From Acidobacteriota bacterium (lineage in GTDB: Bacteria > Acidobacteriota > Terriglobia > Terriglobales > Acidobacteriaceae), in NCBI GenBank assembly GCA_003223595.1, contig QHVR01000117.1, positions 1-19,750 on the forward strand: DNA of 19,750 nucleotides, given 5' to 3'. How positions within the stretch are numbered: the stretch's first letter is position 1; each line of letters starts with the position of its first letter. The notes beneath the pieces were generated by a model. The model was not told where the DNA came from and did no database searches. It saw nothing but the letters and a program-made list of their open reading frames with translations. The position numbers were made by a program, and so were the translations under genes. Shown one piece after another: positions 6,804-14,529 of the stretch.

Positions 6804-8198
6804 TTACAGGGAATATTTCTTCATCAGATGCCGGAATGAGCGGTACGAGATCCCAAGCAGATCCGCAGCCTTTGTCTGCACGCCCCCGCTCTGATTGAGG
6901 GCTCCTTGCAGCAGTGAGCGTTCGATGCCGGCCACATAGTTTTCCATGCCGATACCTTGAGGCAGGCTAAGGTCAGAGCCGAGTTCCGGCAAGCCACTCG
7001 CCCCTGCGCCCGCAGCTGCGGCGCGTGCCTTGGGACGCTCCATGGGGAGCTCCACGTGAAGTTCGTCGCTGGTCTCCAGCGCTACGGCGCGTTCTACCGT
7101 GTTTTCCAGCTGCCTCACATTTCCTGGCCACTCGTAATCACATAGGATCTCCAAAGAGGAAGGATGCAGCCGCAGAATATTTCGTCCCGCCGCACTGGCG
7201 TACTTCTTCAGGAAATGGTTTACCAGCAGGGCGACATCTTCTCTGCGCTCGCGTAGCGGAGGTACGCGGATCGGAATCACACTCAGCCGGTAATAGAGAT
7301 CTTCGCGGAACACATTCTCCGCTACCGCCTTATCCAACTCGCGGTTGGTTGCGGCAATCACACGCACATCGATCGCAATCTCGCTCGTCCCACCGACCGG
7401 ACGCACCGTCCGCTCCTGCAGGACCCGTAGCAGTTTCACCTGCATGGCCAAGGTCATCTCGCTGATCTCGTCGAGAAAAATCGTGCCCCCATCCGCTACT
7501 TCGAACAGCCCGCGTTTGTTCTGGTTCGCGCCCGTGAAAGCGCCCTTCACATAGCCGAATAATTCGCTCTCCAGCAAGGTCTCTGGGAAAGCGCCGCAAT
7601 TGACCGAGACGAACGTATCGCTGGCTCGCGGCGAACAGACATGAACGGCACGCGCCACCAGTTCCTTGCCAGTTCCACTTTCTCCCTGGATCAGTACGGT
7701 GCTGGCCGTCGAAGCCACCGTGCGCACCGTTTGCTTCAGCTTTTCCATTGCGGGACTCGATCCAATGATGTTGTCCAGCGAATTGCGGGTAGCAGCGTCG
7801 CGTCGCAGCGCAAAGTTCTGTTTGCTCAGAACCAACTTCTCCAGCGTGCGCTTCATCGCCAGCTTGATCTCGTCCACCAGTCCCGGACTCTTACGGATGT
7901 AATCCGACGCTCCCCCGGCCTTCACCGCCTCTACCGCAGCCTCATAGTCATCCACCGCTGTGATCAAAATGACGGCGGAGTCCGGCGAAACGCGGTGCGC
8001 GTGGCGCAGCACCTCGATGCCATCAATATTCGGCATTTTGATGTCGGTGATAATGACGTCGTACAAAGCGCCGTCTATTTTGTTTTTTGCGCCTTGCCCT
8101 GACTGAACTGTCTCGACCTTGTGGCCTTCACGGCGCAGGGAAATATCGAGCATTTCGCAAATGGAGCGTTCGTCATCGCAGACCAGAACATTAGCCAT
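6804..8198 (-). CDS. pilR: PilR-like sigma-54-dependent response regulator
   Basis: This 464-residue NtrC-family regulator is the partner of the upstream PilS kinase. The receiver (about 1-120) has acidic D8/D9, phospho-acceptor D52 (IITDIKMP), T80 and K103. The central AAA+ domain has Walker A GESGTGKE (172-179, K178) and an intact GAFTGA sigma-54-contact loop (219-224). It also has the Walker B region GGTIFLDEI and the arginine-finger region FREDLYYRLSVIPIRVPPLR. A Fis-type helix-turn-helix closes the protein (about 425-464, TKAADLLGISYRSFRHLMKK). ATG 8198 overlaps the pilS stop by 8 bases (ATGGCTAA) with GGAG upstream, so translation is probably coupled. In known systems PilR activates the sigma-54 promoter of the pilin gene. 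Neighbours support pilR over other NtrC paralogues. Confidence 0.9.
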   Translation of the reverse strand: MANVLVCDDERSICEMLDISLRREGHKVETVQSGQGAKNKIDGALYDVIITDIKMPNIDGIEVLRHAHRVSPDSAVILITAVDDYEAAVEAVKAGGASDYIRKSPGLVDEIKLAMKRTLEKLVLSKQNFALRRDAATRNSLDNIIGSSPAMEKLKQTVRTVASTASTVLIQGESGTGKELVARAVHVCSPRASDTFVSVNCGAFPETLLESELFGYVKGAFTGANQNKRGLFEVADGGTIFLDEISEMTLAMQVKLLRVLQERTVRPVGGTSEIAIDVRVIAATNRELDKAVAENVFREDLYYRLSVIPIRVPPLRERREDVALLVNHFLKKYASAAGRNILRLHPSSLEILCDYEWPGNVRQLENTVERAVALETSDELHVELPMERPKARAAAAGAGASGLPELGSDLSLPQGIGMENYVAGIERSLLQGALNQSGGVQTKAADLLGISYRSFRHLMKKYSL

Positions 8199-9873
8199 GC
8201 GAAACTCCCGCCGCAGCGGCGCCCGCGAGCATGGTTTGCCCGATTCCGTTCTCTGTCAGGGCCGGCCGCTCGGCATCAAGTCGGTGCAAGCGCAGCACAA
8301 ACGTAGTTCCCTGCCCCGGCTTGGAACGCGCCCACACCTTGCCCTCATGTGCCTGCATAATCTGGTAGACGATCGCGAGTCCCAGTCCCGTCCCCCCTTC
8401 GAAATTTGACTGGAACGGTTCGAATATCTTTTCCGTTTGTTGCGGGTTCATGCCCGCTCCAGTATCGGCAAACCCAATCTGCCAGTCTTCGCTCGCAGCT
8501 TCCACGCTGACCGTAAGCGTGCCCCCGTCTTTCATAGCGCGAACCGCGTTCTCGCAAATATTCCAAAACACCTGCTTCAACTTGTCGCCATCGGCAAGTG
8601 TCCACGCTTGCTTCACTGGGAAGGAGCGCTTGATGCTGATGCCTGTATTCTCCGCTTTCATCCGATGATCCATCAGCGTCAAAGTGTCTTCCACCAGCTG
8701 AATGAGATCGACCTTGTCGAAGTGATATTGCTTAGTACGGGAATACGCCAGAAAGTCCGTGATAATCGCATTCAGCCGCTGCGATTCGCGCGTCACAATG
8801 TCGAGTAAGCGGCGGTGTTCTTCGTTCATCTCAGGCACGCCGGACAGCATGCTGACCGATCCCGCAATCGACGTAAGCGGGTTCCTGATTTCATGCGCGA
8901 TGGCTGCCGCCAGACGTCCTACCGCCGCCAATCGATCCTGCATCCGGATCTCTCGCTCCAGCCGCCGGAGCTCCGTTAAGTCGTCCAGGACGTAGACGTA
9001 GCCCTGATCGCCGCGTTCTGGCACGGTCAGCGATTCCACTCGCACGCGCAACGTCTTACGAAATTTTCCCGGATTTTCAAACCGTACTTCGGCATGGGCA
9101 TGCTCCGACTCCACGGTTGGCAGGGGATCCATAAACAGTTGGTTGACCGGCGTCCCCACCAACTCCGCCGCGGTGTGTTCCAGAAGCCGTTGCCCCGCCG
9201 CATTCACCAGCGTGACGCGGCCATCCAGCCCCGTCGTCACCAGCCCGCTGCTGATCGAGTGGATGATGTTTTCATGCAGCACCTGCAAGCTTTCCAGCGC
9301 CCCGCTGGTGTCTTTGAGTTGCACGCCTACCTGCCGGAGCTTGGCCGTCAACAGGCCGGCGAGGTATGCAACTGCCAGAAAGGCGAACAGGTTAACAAAG
9401 ATAATCGCTTGCAGCGCCGGAAATCCCGGGTGCGTGGTGCAATAAGAAGGAATTACGGCGTAGTAGTTCAACTCCAGAACTAGGCCGTAGAGGATAAACG
9501 CCAGGGCCGCGATCAGATATGCCCACACCCGCGGCAATAAGACGCTCGCTACAATGATGGCCAGCGGATACAGAAAATTCAGCGAACTGTCCCACCCCCC
9601 CGTCTCATGCACAACCAGGCTGATGAGCGCCAGATCGGTGAGCACCTGTATCGATGCCTGCAGGCGGTGCTCTCGCCATAACGACAGAAGGAGAACGAAA
9701 AACAGAGAAAGGCTGAACCAGAACAAGATCGTGCTGACGAACAGCCGAATGGGCAGCGGCGCGGGATTGAATTTCGCAACCGCCAGCTCGATGGCCAGCA
9801 GCAGGGTCAATATGAATATCCGGACCCGGACCAGCCAACTCAGCCAATTGCGCTCATCGAACGTCGATTGCAT
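8191..9873 (-). CDS. pilS: PilS-like sensor histidine kinase
   Basis: This 560-residue membrane kinase is predicted to phosphorylate PilR. The N-terminal 190 residues contain about six hydrophobic helices (e.g. VRIFILTLLLAIELAVA, LFVSTILFWFSLSLFFVLLL), the layout typical of PilS. A PAS domain follows (about 205-310). HisKA has the H-box IAHEIRNPLT with H327. The ATPase domain shows the N-box ICENAVRAM, G1 FADTGAGMN and G2 GGTGLGLAIVYQIM. A short Ala/Gly-rich tail ends the protein. It lies 80 bases after pilC, separated by a perfect inverted repeat, and overlaps pilR by 8 bases. ATG 9873 has only a modest purine stretch (ACGGGA) upstream. In Pseudomonas, PilS senses pilin in the membrane; here only the domain plan is seen. 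Confidence 0.9.
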   Translation of the reverse strand: MQSTFDERNWLSWLVRVRIFILTLLLAIELAVAKFNPAPLPIRLFVSTILFWFSLSLFFVLLLSLWREHRLQASIQVLTDLALISLVVHETGGWDSSLNFLYPLAIIVASVLLPRVWAYLIAALAFILYGLVLELNYYAVIPSYCTTHPGFPALQAIIFVNLFAFLAVAYLAGLLTAKLRQVGVQLKDTSGALESLQVLHENIIHSISSGLVTTGLDGRVTLVNAAGQRLLEHTAAELVGTPVNQLFMDPLPTVESEHAHAEVRFENPGKFRKTLRVRVESLTVPERGDQGYVYVLDDLTELRRLEREIRMQDRLAAVGRLAAAIAHEIRNPLTSIAGSVSMLSGVPEMNEEHRRLLDIVTRESQRLNAIITDFLAYSRTKQYHFDKVDLIQLVEDTLTLMDHRMKAENTGISIKRSFPVKQAWTLADGDKLKQVFWNICENAVRAMKDGGTLTVSVEAASEDWQIGFADTGAGMNPQQTEKIFEPFQSNFEGGTGLGLAIVYQIMQAHEGKVWARSKPGQGTTFVLRLHRLDAERPALTENGIGQTMLAGAAAAGVSHG

Positions 9874-9886
9874 GGTATCCCGTGGC

Positions 9887-9937
9887 GACAGGTTTCAAGG
9901 TTCTTCCGGTACTGCGCTTGAAACCTTGAAACCTGTC
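9887..9937. repeat. Perfect 16-bp inverted repeat between pilC and pilS
   Basis: GACAGGTTTCAAGGTT (9887-9902) and its exact reverse complement (9922-9937) flank a 19-base spacer. The right side also carries a direct duplication of CTTGAAAC (9919-9926 and 9927-9934), and CTTGAAA recurs at 9941-9947. It fills most of the pilC-pilS gap. There is no T-tract, so it looks more like a REP-type intergenic repeat or an RNA-processing hairpin than a terminator. Confidence 0.7.
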
Positions 9938-9953
9938 CCTCTTGAAAGCTACC

Positions 9954-11162
9954 TTAGCCTGCCAGTTTCGAGATCATGGCGAACAGCGGCATATACAGCG
10001 AGATCACGATGCCACCGATCATGACGCCCAAAAGACCAATGATCACTGGCTCCAGCATGGCCAGCATGTCCTTGGTGGCTGCGTCCACTTCTTCCTCATA
10101 GAAATCGGCAATTTTCTGCAACATCGAATCCATCGCGCCTGTGGCTTCGCCCACTCCAATCATCTGCGTCACCATGTTGGGGAACACGCCGCATTCCCGC
10201 AACGGATCGACAATCGTGCGCCCTTCTTCGATCGCCTTGCGCACTTTCATCAGCGCTTCTTCCAGCACCGCATTTCCTGACGTCTTGGCCGTAATGGTCA
10301 GTCCTTCAAGAATCGGCACGCCGGAAGTGATCAGCGTTCCCAGCGTCCGGGTGAAACGGCCGACCGCAATCTTGCGCAGCAGGGTTCCCATGACCGGCAG
10401 GTGCAGCAGCATCTTGTCGAAGTAGTATCGTCCGGTGGGATGCTTGCGGATTTGCTTAATCCCGAAGAACAAAGCGAATGCCCCCACAAAAAACATCCAC
10501 CAGAATGTCTGCACAAAACTGCTCAGCCCCATGACGATTCGAGTGGGAAGCGGCAGGTTCACACCGAGTCCGGCAAACAGGTTGGCGAAGATGGGCACTA
10601 CCCATTTCAGCAGTGCGCCTACGATCAACACCGCCATGCTGACGACCGCGATGGGATAGATCAACGCCGATTTCACAGCGGCCTTCAGGCGCACCGCCTT
10701 TTCCACGTAGGTGGCCAGGCGCTGCAGAATGATGTCGAGAATACCGCCGGTTTCGCCAGCCTCGATCATGTTGGTGGTCAGGTCATCGAACACCACCGGA
10801 TACTGGCGCATGGCATTGGCCAGGGTAGCCCCGCCTTCCACCGTGGTACGCACGCCCGTCAGCGTCTTTTGGAACGCAGGGTTCTCCTGGTTCGCTGCCA
10901 GGATTTCCAGACACTGCACCAGCGGCAAGCCGGCATCGATCATGACCGAGAACTGGCGAAAGAAAATCGCAATGTCCTTGGTCTTGATCTTCGTTGTGCC
11001 GAAGGTCGGCATCGAGAATTCTTTGCCTTTTTCGCGAATGGCTCCCGGCGTGATCCGTTCCCGGCGCAAGGCCTGCGCCAGCGCCTGCTTGTTCACTGCC
11101 ATCCGTTCGCCGGATATTTTCTGTCCCGACGCGTCTTTGCCCGAAAATGTGAAAACTGGCAT
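9954..11162 (-). CDS. pilC: PilC-like type IV pilus inner-membrane platform protein
   Basis: This 402-residue member of the type II secretion F (GspF/PilC) family is a polytopic inner-membrane protein that couples the PilB/PilT ATPases to the pilus. It starts MPVFTFSGKDASGQKISGER, typical for the family. Two T2SF domains are visible: about 65-190 (IAIFFRQFSVMIDAGLPLVQ) and about 270-395 (FTRTLGTLITSGVPILEGLT). Hydrophobic helices lie near 170-190, 215-235 and 375-398. ATG 11162 has AGGAGA 9 bases upstream. It lies 72 bases after pilT. All expected parts are present and nothing is truncated. Confidence 0.94.
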   Translation of the reverse strand: MPVFTFSGKDASGQKISGERMAVNKQALAQALRRERITPGAIREKGKEFSMPTFGTTKIKTKDIAIFFRQFSVMIDAGLPLVQCLEILAANQENPAFQKTLTGVRTTVEGGATLANAMRQYPVVFDDLTTNMIEAGETGGILDIILQRLATYVEKAVRLKAAVKSALIYPIAVVSMAVLIVGALLKWVVPIFANLFAGLGVNLPLPTRIVMGLSSFVQTFWWMFFVGAFALFFGIKQIRKHPTGRYYFDKMLLHLPVMGTLLRKIAVGRFTRTLGTLITSGVPILEGLTITAKTSGNAVLEEALMKVRKAIEEGRTIVDPLRECGVFPNMVTQMIGVGEATGAMDSMLQKIADFYEEEVDAATKDMLAMLEPVIIGLLGVMIGGIVISLYMPLFAMISKLAG

Positions 11163-11234
11163 GATTTTGCTTCTCCTGATTCTGTTGGCTGCAACCTAAA
11201 CTGCCGCTTATTCCAAACTCCAATATCCGGTCGT

Positions 11235-12371
11235 TTAATGCTTCGACGGAGCCGCTCCCCGAGCCAGCGTTGTTCCTGCCGCGGTTGACCGGTTCAACAG
11301 ACTGGCACCGCGATTAATCATCTCCGTCAGTTCGTCCACGTTGCTGGAGCGCGCCATCGCAGTCTCCATCGAGATCTGCTTCTGGAAATATGCCGTCGCC
11401 AGCGACTGGTTAAATGTCTGCATTCCGAACTTCTCCTGCCCCGACTGCATGGAGGAGTAAATCTGGTGAATCTTGTCTTCGCGAATCAGGTTCCGAACCG
11501 CCGCGTTCGGCACCAGGATCTCCATGATCATGGCGCGGCCCTTGCCATCGATCCGCGGCACCAGGCTCTGGCACATGATTCCTTCCAGCACCAGCGACAG
11601 TTGTGCCCGTATCTGCGGCTGCTGGTGCGCCGGAAAGACGTCAATAATACGGTTGATGGTCGAGGTTGCCGAGTTCGTGTGCAACGTCCCGAAAGTGAGG
11701 TGACCGGTTTCTGCGATGCGCAGTGCCGACTCGACAGTTTCCAGGTCGCGCATTTCGCCGATCAGCACCACGTCGGGATCTTCACGCAGCGCAGCCCGCA
11801 GTGCGTCCGTAAAACTTTTCGTGTCGGCGTGCAGCTCGCGCTGGTTCACCACGCAATTCTTGTTCATGTGCACGAATTCGATCGGGTCTTCAATCGTCAG
11901 AATGTGGTCGTGACGCTCGGTATTGATCTTGTCGATCATGGCCGCGAGCGTGGTCGACTTGCCCGATCCCGTTGGCCCCGTGACCAGTACCAGTCCGCGC
12001 GGCTTATCGCACAGCTTGCTCACCACGGGCGCCAGCCCCAACTGGTTGAACGATTTGATCTCGAAGGGAATCACACGAAACACGGCAGCCGTGGCCCCGC
12101 GCTGGTTGAACACGTTCGCACGGAACCGGGCCAGCCCCTTCAACCCGAAGGAGAAGTCGAGTTCGAGGCTTTCTTCAAACCGGTGCTTCTGCGAGTCCGT
12201 CATCACGCTGTAAGCCAGTTGCTTGGTCTCCGCCGGCGTCATCTGCGGCAGATCCAGTGGCACTAGATGCCCGTGTACACGAATCTGAGGCGGCGAGTTC
12301 GTGGTGATGTGCAAATCGCTGCCGTTCATCTCCAGCATTCGTTTGAGCAGATCGCTTAACGACAAACCCAT
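11235..12371 (-). CDS. pilT: PilT twitching-motility retraction ATPase
   Basis: This 378-residue hexameric cytoplasmic ATPase powers pilus retraction. It shows the N-terminal PilT signature MLEMNGSDLHITTNSPPQIR, Walker A GPTGSGKST (132-140, K138) and the Asp box LTIEDPIEF. It also has Walker B VVLIGEMRDLETV, the His box GHLTFGTLHTNSA and the PilT-type C-terminal AAVRNLIREDKIHQI motif. The last motif, the length and the absence of the N-terminal MshEN-type domain separate it from PilB. ATG 12371 follows AAGGGAA. The 98 bases separating it from pilB are nearly filled by inverted heptad repeat arrays that would lie in the pilT leader RNA. Confidence 0.95.
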   Translation of the reverse strand: MGLSLSDLLKRMLEMNGSDLHITTNSPPQIRVHGHLVPLDLPQMTPAETKQLAYSVMTDSQKHRFEESLELDFSFGLKGLARFRANVFNQRGATAAVFRVIPFEIKSFNQLGLAPVVSKLCDKPRGLVLVTGPTGSGKSTTLAAMIDKINTERHDHILTIEDPIEFVHMNKNCVVNQRELHADTKSFTDALRAALREDPDVVLIGEMRDLETVESALRIAETGHLTFGTLHTNSATSTINRIIDVFPAHQQPQIRAQLSLVLEGIMCQSLVPRIDGKGRAMIMEILVPNAAVRNLIREDKIHQIYSSMQSGQEKFGMQTFNQSLATAYFQKQISMETAMARSSNVDELTEMINRGASLLNRSTAAGTTLARGAAPSKH

Positions 12372-12390
12372 GATGAAGTTCCCTTTCGTG

Positions 12391-12470
12391 AGTCCTGAGT
12401 CCGTAGTCCTGAGTCCTGAACATTTGTCCTTTGCAGGGCTCAGGACTCAGGACTCAGGACTACCGACTAC
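12391..12470. repeat. Inverted pair of four-unit heptad arrays between pilB and pilT
   Basis: The plus strand reads AGTCCTG, AGTCCGT, AGTCCTG, AGTCCTG (12391-12418), then a 20-base spacer, then CTCAGGA three times and CTACCGA (12439-12466) followed by CTAC. The arrays are mutually inverted, giving a perfect 17-bp stem (12403-12419 with 12447-12463). The right array abuts the pilB stop codon. A third array of the same unit lies before ntrY at 16498. There are no A/T runs of terminator type. Confidence 0.8.
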
Positions 12471-14185
12471 TAGTGAATCGTCTCCCTCGCCACTTCTTCC
12501 AGCGTTGTCATTCCCGCAGCTACCTTGATCAGGCCGCTGCGCCGCAACGTAATCATTCCCCTCTCGATCGCCTTCTTTTTCAATTCCAGGGCTGAGGCAC
12601 CCACCAGCACCAGTTCGCGAATCTCGTCATCGACCTCCATGACTTCATACAAGCCGCAGCGGCCCTTATAGCCGGTGTTGTTGCAAACCCCGCAACCCTT
12701 GCCTTTTTGGATCTTCACGGTCTTGGCTTCTTCAGGTGTGAAGCCCGCATCAATCAAAGTCTGAGGAGGCACATCCACCGGCTCGGTACAGTCCTTGCAG
12801 ACCCGGCGAACCAGTCGCTGCGCGCAGATCAGGTGCACCGAGGTCGCCACCAGGAATGGCTCAATGCCCATGTTCATCAGACGCGTAATGGTTTCGGGAG
12901 CGCCGTTGGTGTGCAGAGTGGAAAGCACCAAGTGTCCAGTCAGCGCGGCCTTAATGGCGATTTCTGCGGTTTCAAAGTCACGGATTTCACCCACCAGAAT
13001 GATGTTCGGGTCTTGCCGCAGGAAGGATCGCAACGCGGCCGCAAAGTTCAACCCGATCTGCTCTTTCATTTGCACCTGGTTGACGCCAGCCAGCTGAAAT
13101 TCAACTGGGTCCTCCGCCGTCATGATGTTCGTGTCCGGCTGATTCAATCGGGAAATGGAAGAGTAGAGCGTGTTGGTCTTGCCGGATCCGGTTGGGCCCG
13201 TGACCAGCACCATGCCATACGGTTTCAGAATCGCTTTCTCAAACTTCACCAGCGACTCAGCTTCGAATCCCAGCTTGGTCATGTCGAGCCGCAGGTTTTC
13301 TTTATCGAGCAACCGCAGCACGATCTTCTCGCCCCACAGCGTGGGCAGCGTGCTGACGCGGAAATCGAGCTGCTTCTTCCGTCCGCCGATATTCATCTTC
13401 AGCATGATGCGGCCGTCTTGCGGCAGCCGCTTCTCGCTAATGTCGAGCTTCGACATGATCTTTAGACGCGACGTGATCGCATCCTTCAATTTCATCGGCG
13501 GCGACATGATCGCCTGCAGCACACCGTCAATGCGGAAACGGACGCGAAACTCTTTTTCGTAGGGCTCGATATGAATGTCGCTGGCGCCCCGCTTCACCGC
13601 ATCGCCCAGCACCACGTTCACCAGCTTGACCACAGGGGCTTCGTCGGCGGCTTTCTCCAGTTCCGCCAGCTCCAGTTGCTGCTCTTCGGACTGCAGTTCG
13701 ACGTCGCTGTCGCCCATCTCCGACATCGACTGCATCACAGCATTCAGATCTTCTTCCTTGCTGGACCCGTATGCCTTGTCGATTCCCGCCAGAATCGAGC
13801 TTTCCGAAGCGACCACCGGCTCGATATTGAAGCCGGTCATGAACTTGATGTCGTCCATGGCGAACACGTTCGTCGGATCGACCATGGCGATGGTGAGCGA
13901 TGCGCCCACTCGGCTCAGCGGAAGGATCTGGTAGCGCTTCGCGGTCTCAAACGGGATCAGCTTGACCACCGCGGGATCAATTTCGAAGTACGAAAGATTG
14001 ATTGCGGGCACGCCATATTGGCGGGAAAGGAAGTTCGTGACGTCCTCATCGGTGAGGAATCCGAGCTTCACCAGAGCCGAGCCCAACCGGCAACTCTGCT
14101 CCTTCTGCGCCTTCGTCGCTTGTTCCAACTGCTCGGGGGTAATGATCTTCTCTTTGACGAGAAGGTCACCCAGCCGTTGAGACAT
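12470..14185 (-). CDS. pilB: PilB type IV pilus assembly (extension) ATPase
   Basis: This 571-residue cytoplasmic hexameric ATPase drives pilus extension. The N-terminal MshEN/T2SSE_N-type domain begins MSQRLGDLLVKEKIITPEQL. The ATPase core has Walker A GPTGSGKT (330-337, K336), Asp box MTAEDPVEF, Walker B IILVGEIRDFETAEI and His box GHLVLSTLHTNGA. A zinc-binding tetracysteine (CKDC ... CGVC) is near the C-terminus, as in PilB/GspE proteins. ATG 14185 is chosen because AGGAGA lies 7 bases upstream and the family homology starts there. An in-frame ATG at 14239 would add 18 unconserved residues. It is the first gene of the pil cluster, and its upstream region holds a strong hairpin. Confidence 0.94.
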   Translation of the reverse strand: MSQRLGDLLVKEKIITPEQLEQATKAQKEQSCRLGSALVKLGFLTDEDVTNFLSRQYGVPAINLSYFEIDPAVVKLIPFETAKRYQILPLSRVGASLTIAMVDPTNVFAMDDIKFMTGFNIEPVVASESSILAGIDKAYGSSKEEDLNAVMQSMSEMGDSDVELQSEEQQLELAELEKAADEAPVVKLVNVVLGDAVKRGASDIHIEPYEKEFRVRFRIDGVLQAIMSPPMKLKDAITSRLKIMSKLDISEKRLPQDGRIMLKMNIGGRKKQLDFRVSTLPTLWGEKIVLRLLDKENLRLDMTKLGFEAESLVKFEKAILKPYGMVLVTGPTGSGKTNTLYSSISRLNQPDTNIMTAEDPVEFQLAGVNQVQMKEQIGLNFAAALRSFLRQDPNIILVGEIRDFETAEIAIKAALTGHLVLSTLHTNGAPETITRLMNMGIEPFLVATSVHLICAQRLVRRVCKDCTEPVDVPPQTLIDAGFTPEEAKTVKIQKGKGCGVCNNTGYKGRCGLYEVMEVDDEIRELVLVGASALELKKKAIERGMITLRRSGLIKVAAGMTTLEEVARETIH

Positions 14186-14279
14186 ACCCTGATCTCCTGA
14201 CCACGTACATGGATCGATGCCGCACAAATGTGCAGGCATGACGCGCGCGGCTGCCCGTTCTTGGGAGAGGAAGGCAACT

Positions 14280-14316
14280 CATTCGCGTTGACATAAATTG
14301 TCAACGCAAGCGAATG
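14280..14316. promoter_or_regulatory. Strong inverted repeat upstream of pilB (operator or leader hairpin)
   Basis: CATTCGC-GTTGACA, loop TAAAT, TGTCAAC, a 4-base bulge GCAA, then GCGAATG. The inner GCGTTGACA/TGTCAACGC is a perfect 9-bp palindrome around a 5-base centre. It lies about 95-130 bases upstream of the pilB start, in the region shared with the divergent glycosylase gene. It could be a dimeric regulator site or a leader RNA hairpin. The TTGACA inside it also resembles a -35 box on both strands, but no good -10 follows. Confidence 0.45.
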
Positions 14317-14416
14317 ACTGCACCACTTACTTTGGTACTTGCCCTCATGAAGACCATTGTTTCCAAGTAGCTCGGCTTCGACGATTCGGCGAAAATTGGC
14401 CATTTCCACCACTTTT

Positions 14417-14444
14417 TTGACAGTTCCGATTCAATTCGTACATG
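14417..14444 (+). promoter_or_regulatory. Possible sigma-70 promoter for the glycosylase-xylanase pair
   Basis: A perfect TTGACA (14417-14422), a 16-base spacer and TACATG (14439-14444, a mediocre -10). The transcript would start near 14451, about 80 bases before GTG 14530. The match is only suggestive because the -10 element is weak. Confidence 0.3.
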
Positions 14445-14529
14445 CACTTCAGTAAGTCCTAATCCAAACCGTGACACCCCGAAAGCGCCTGAATCCGGGC
14501 TCCAGTACACTCGAGAGAGGACTTTCGCC

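Noticed and set aside
10401..12266. Plus-strand open frames opposite pilC and pilT (295 and 266 codons)
   Set aside because: Translations are His/Arg/Gln-rich with no recognisable domain and lie wholly inside conserved minus-strand genes.
12391..12470. CRISPR-like reading of the heptad arrays
   Set aside because: Units are 7 bases, tandem and without unique spacers; no cas gene is present.
14240..14263. GG-N10-GC and GC-N10-CC matches around GCATGACGCGCGCGGCTGCCC as sigma-54 promoters
   Set aside because: They match only the dinucleotide spacing in a very GC-rich run; the other consensus positions are poor on both strands.
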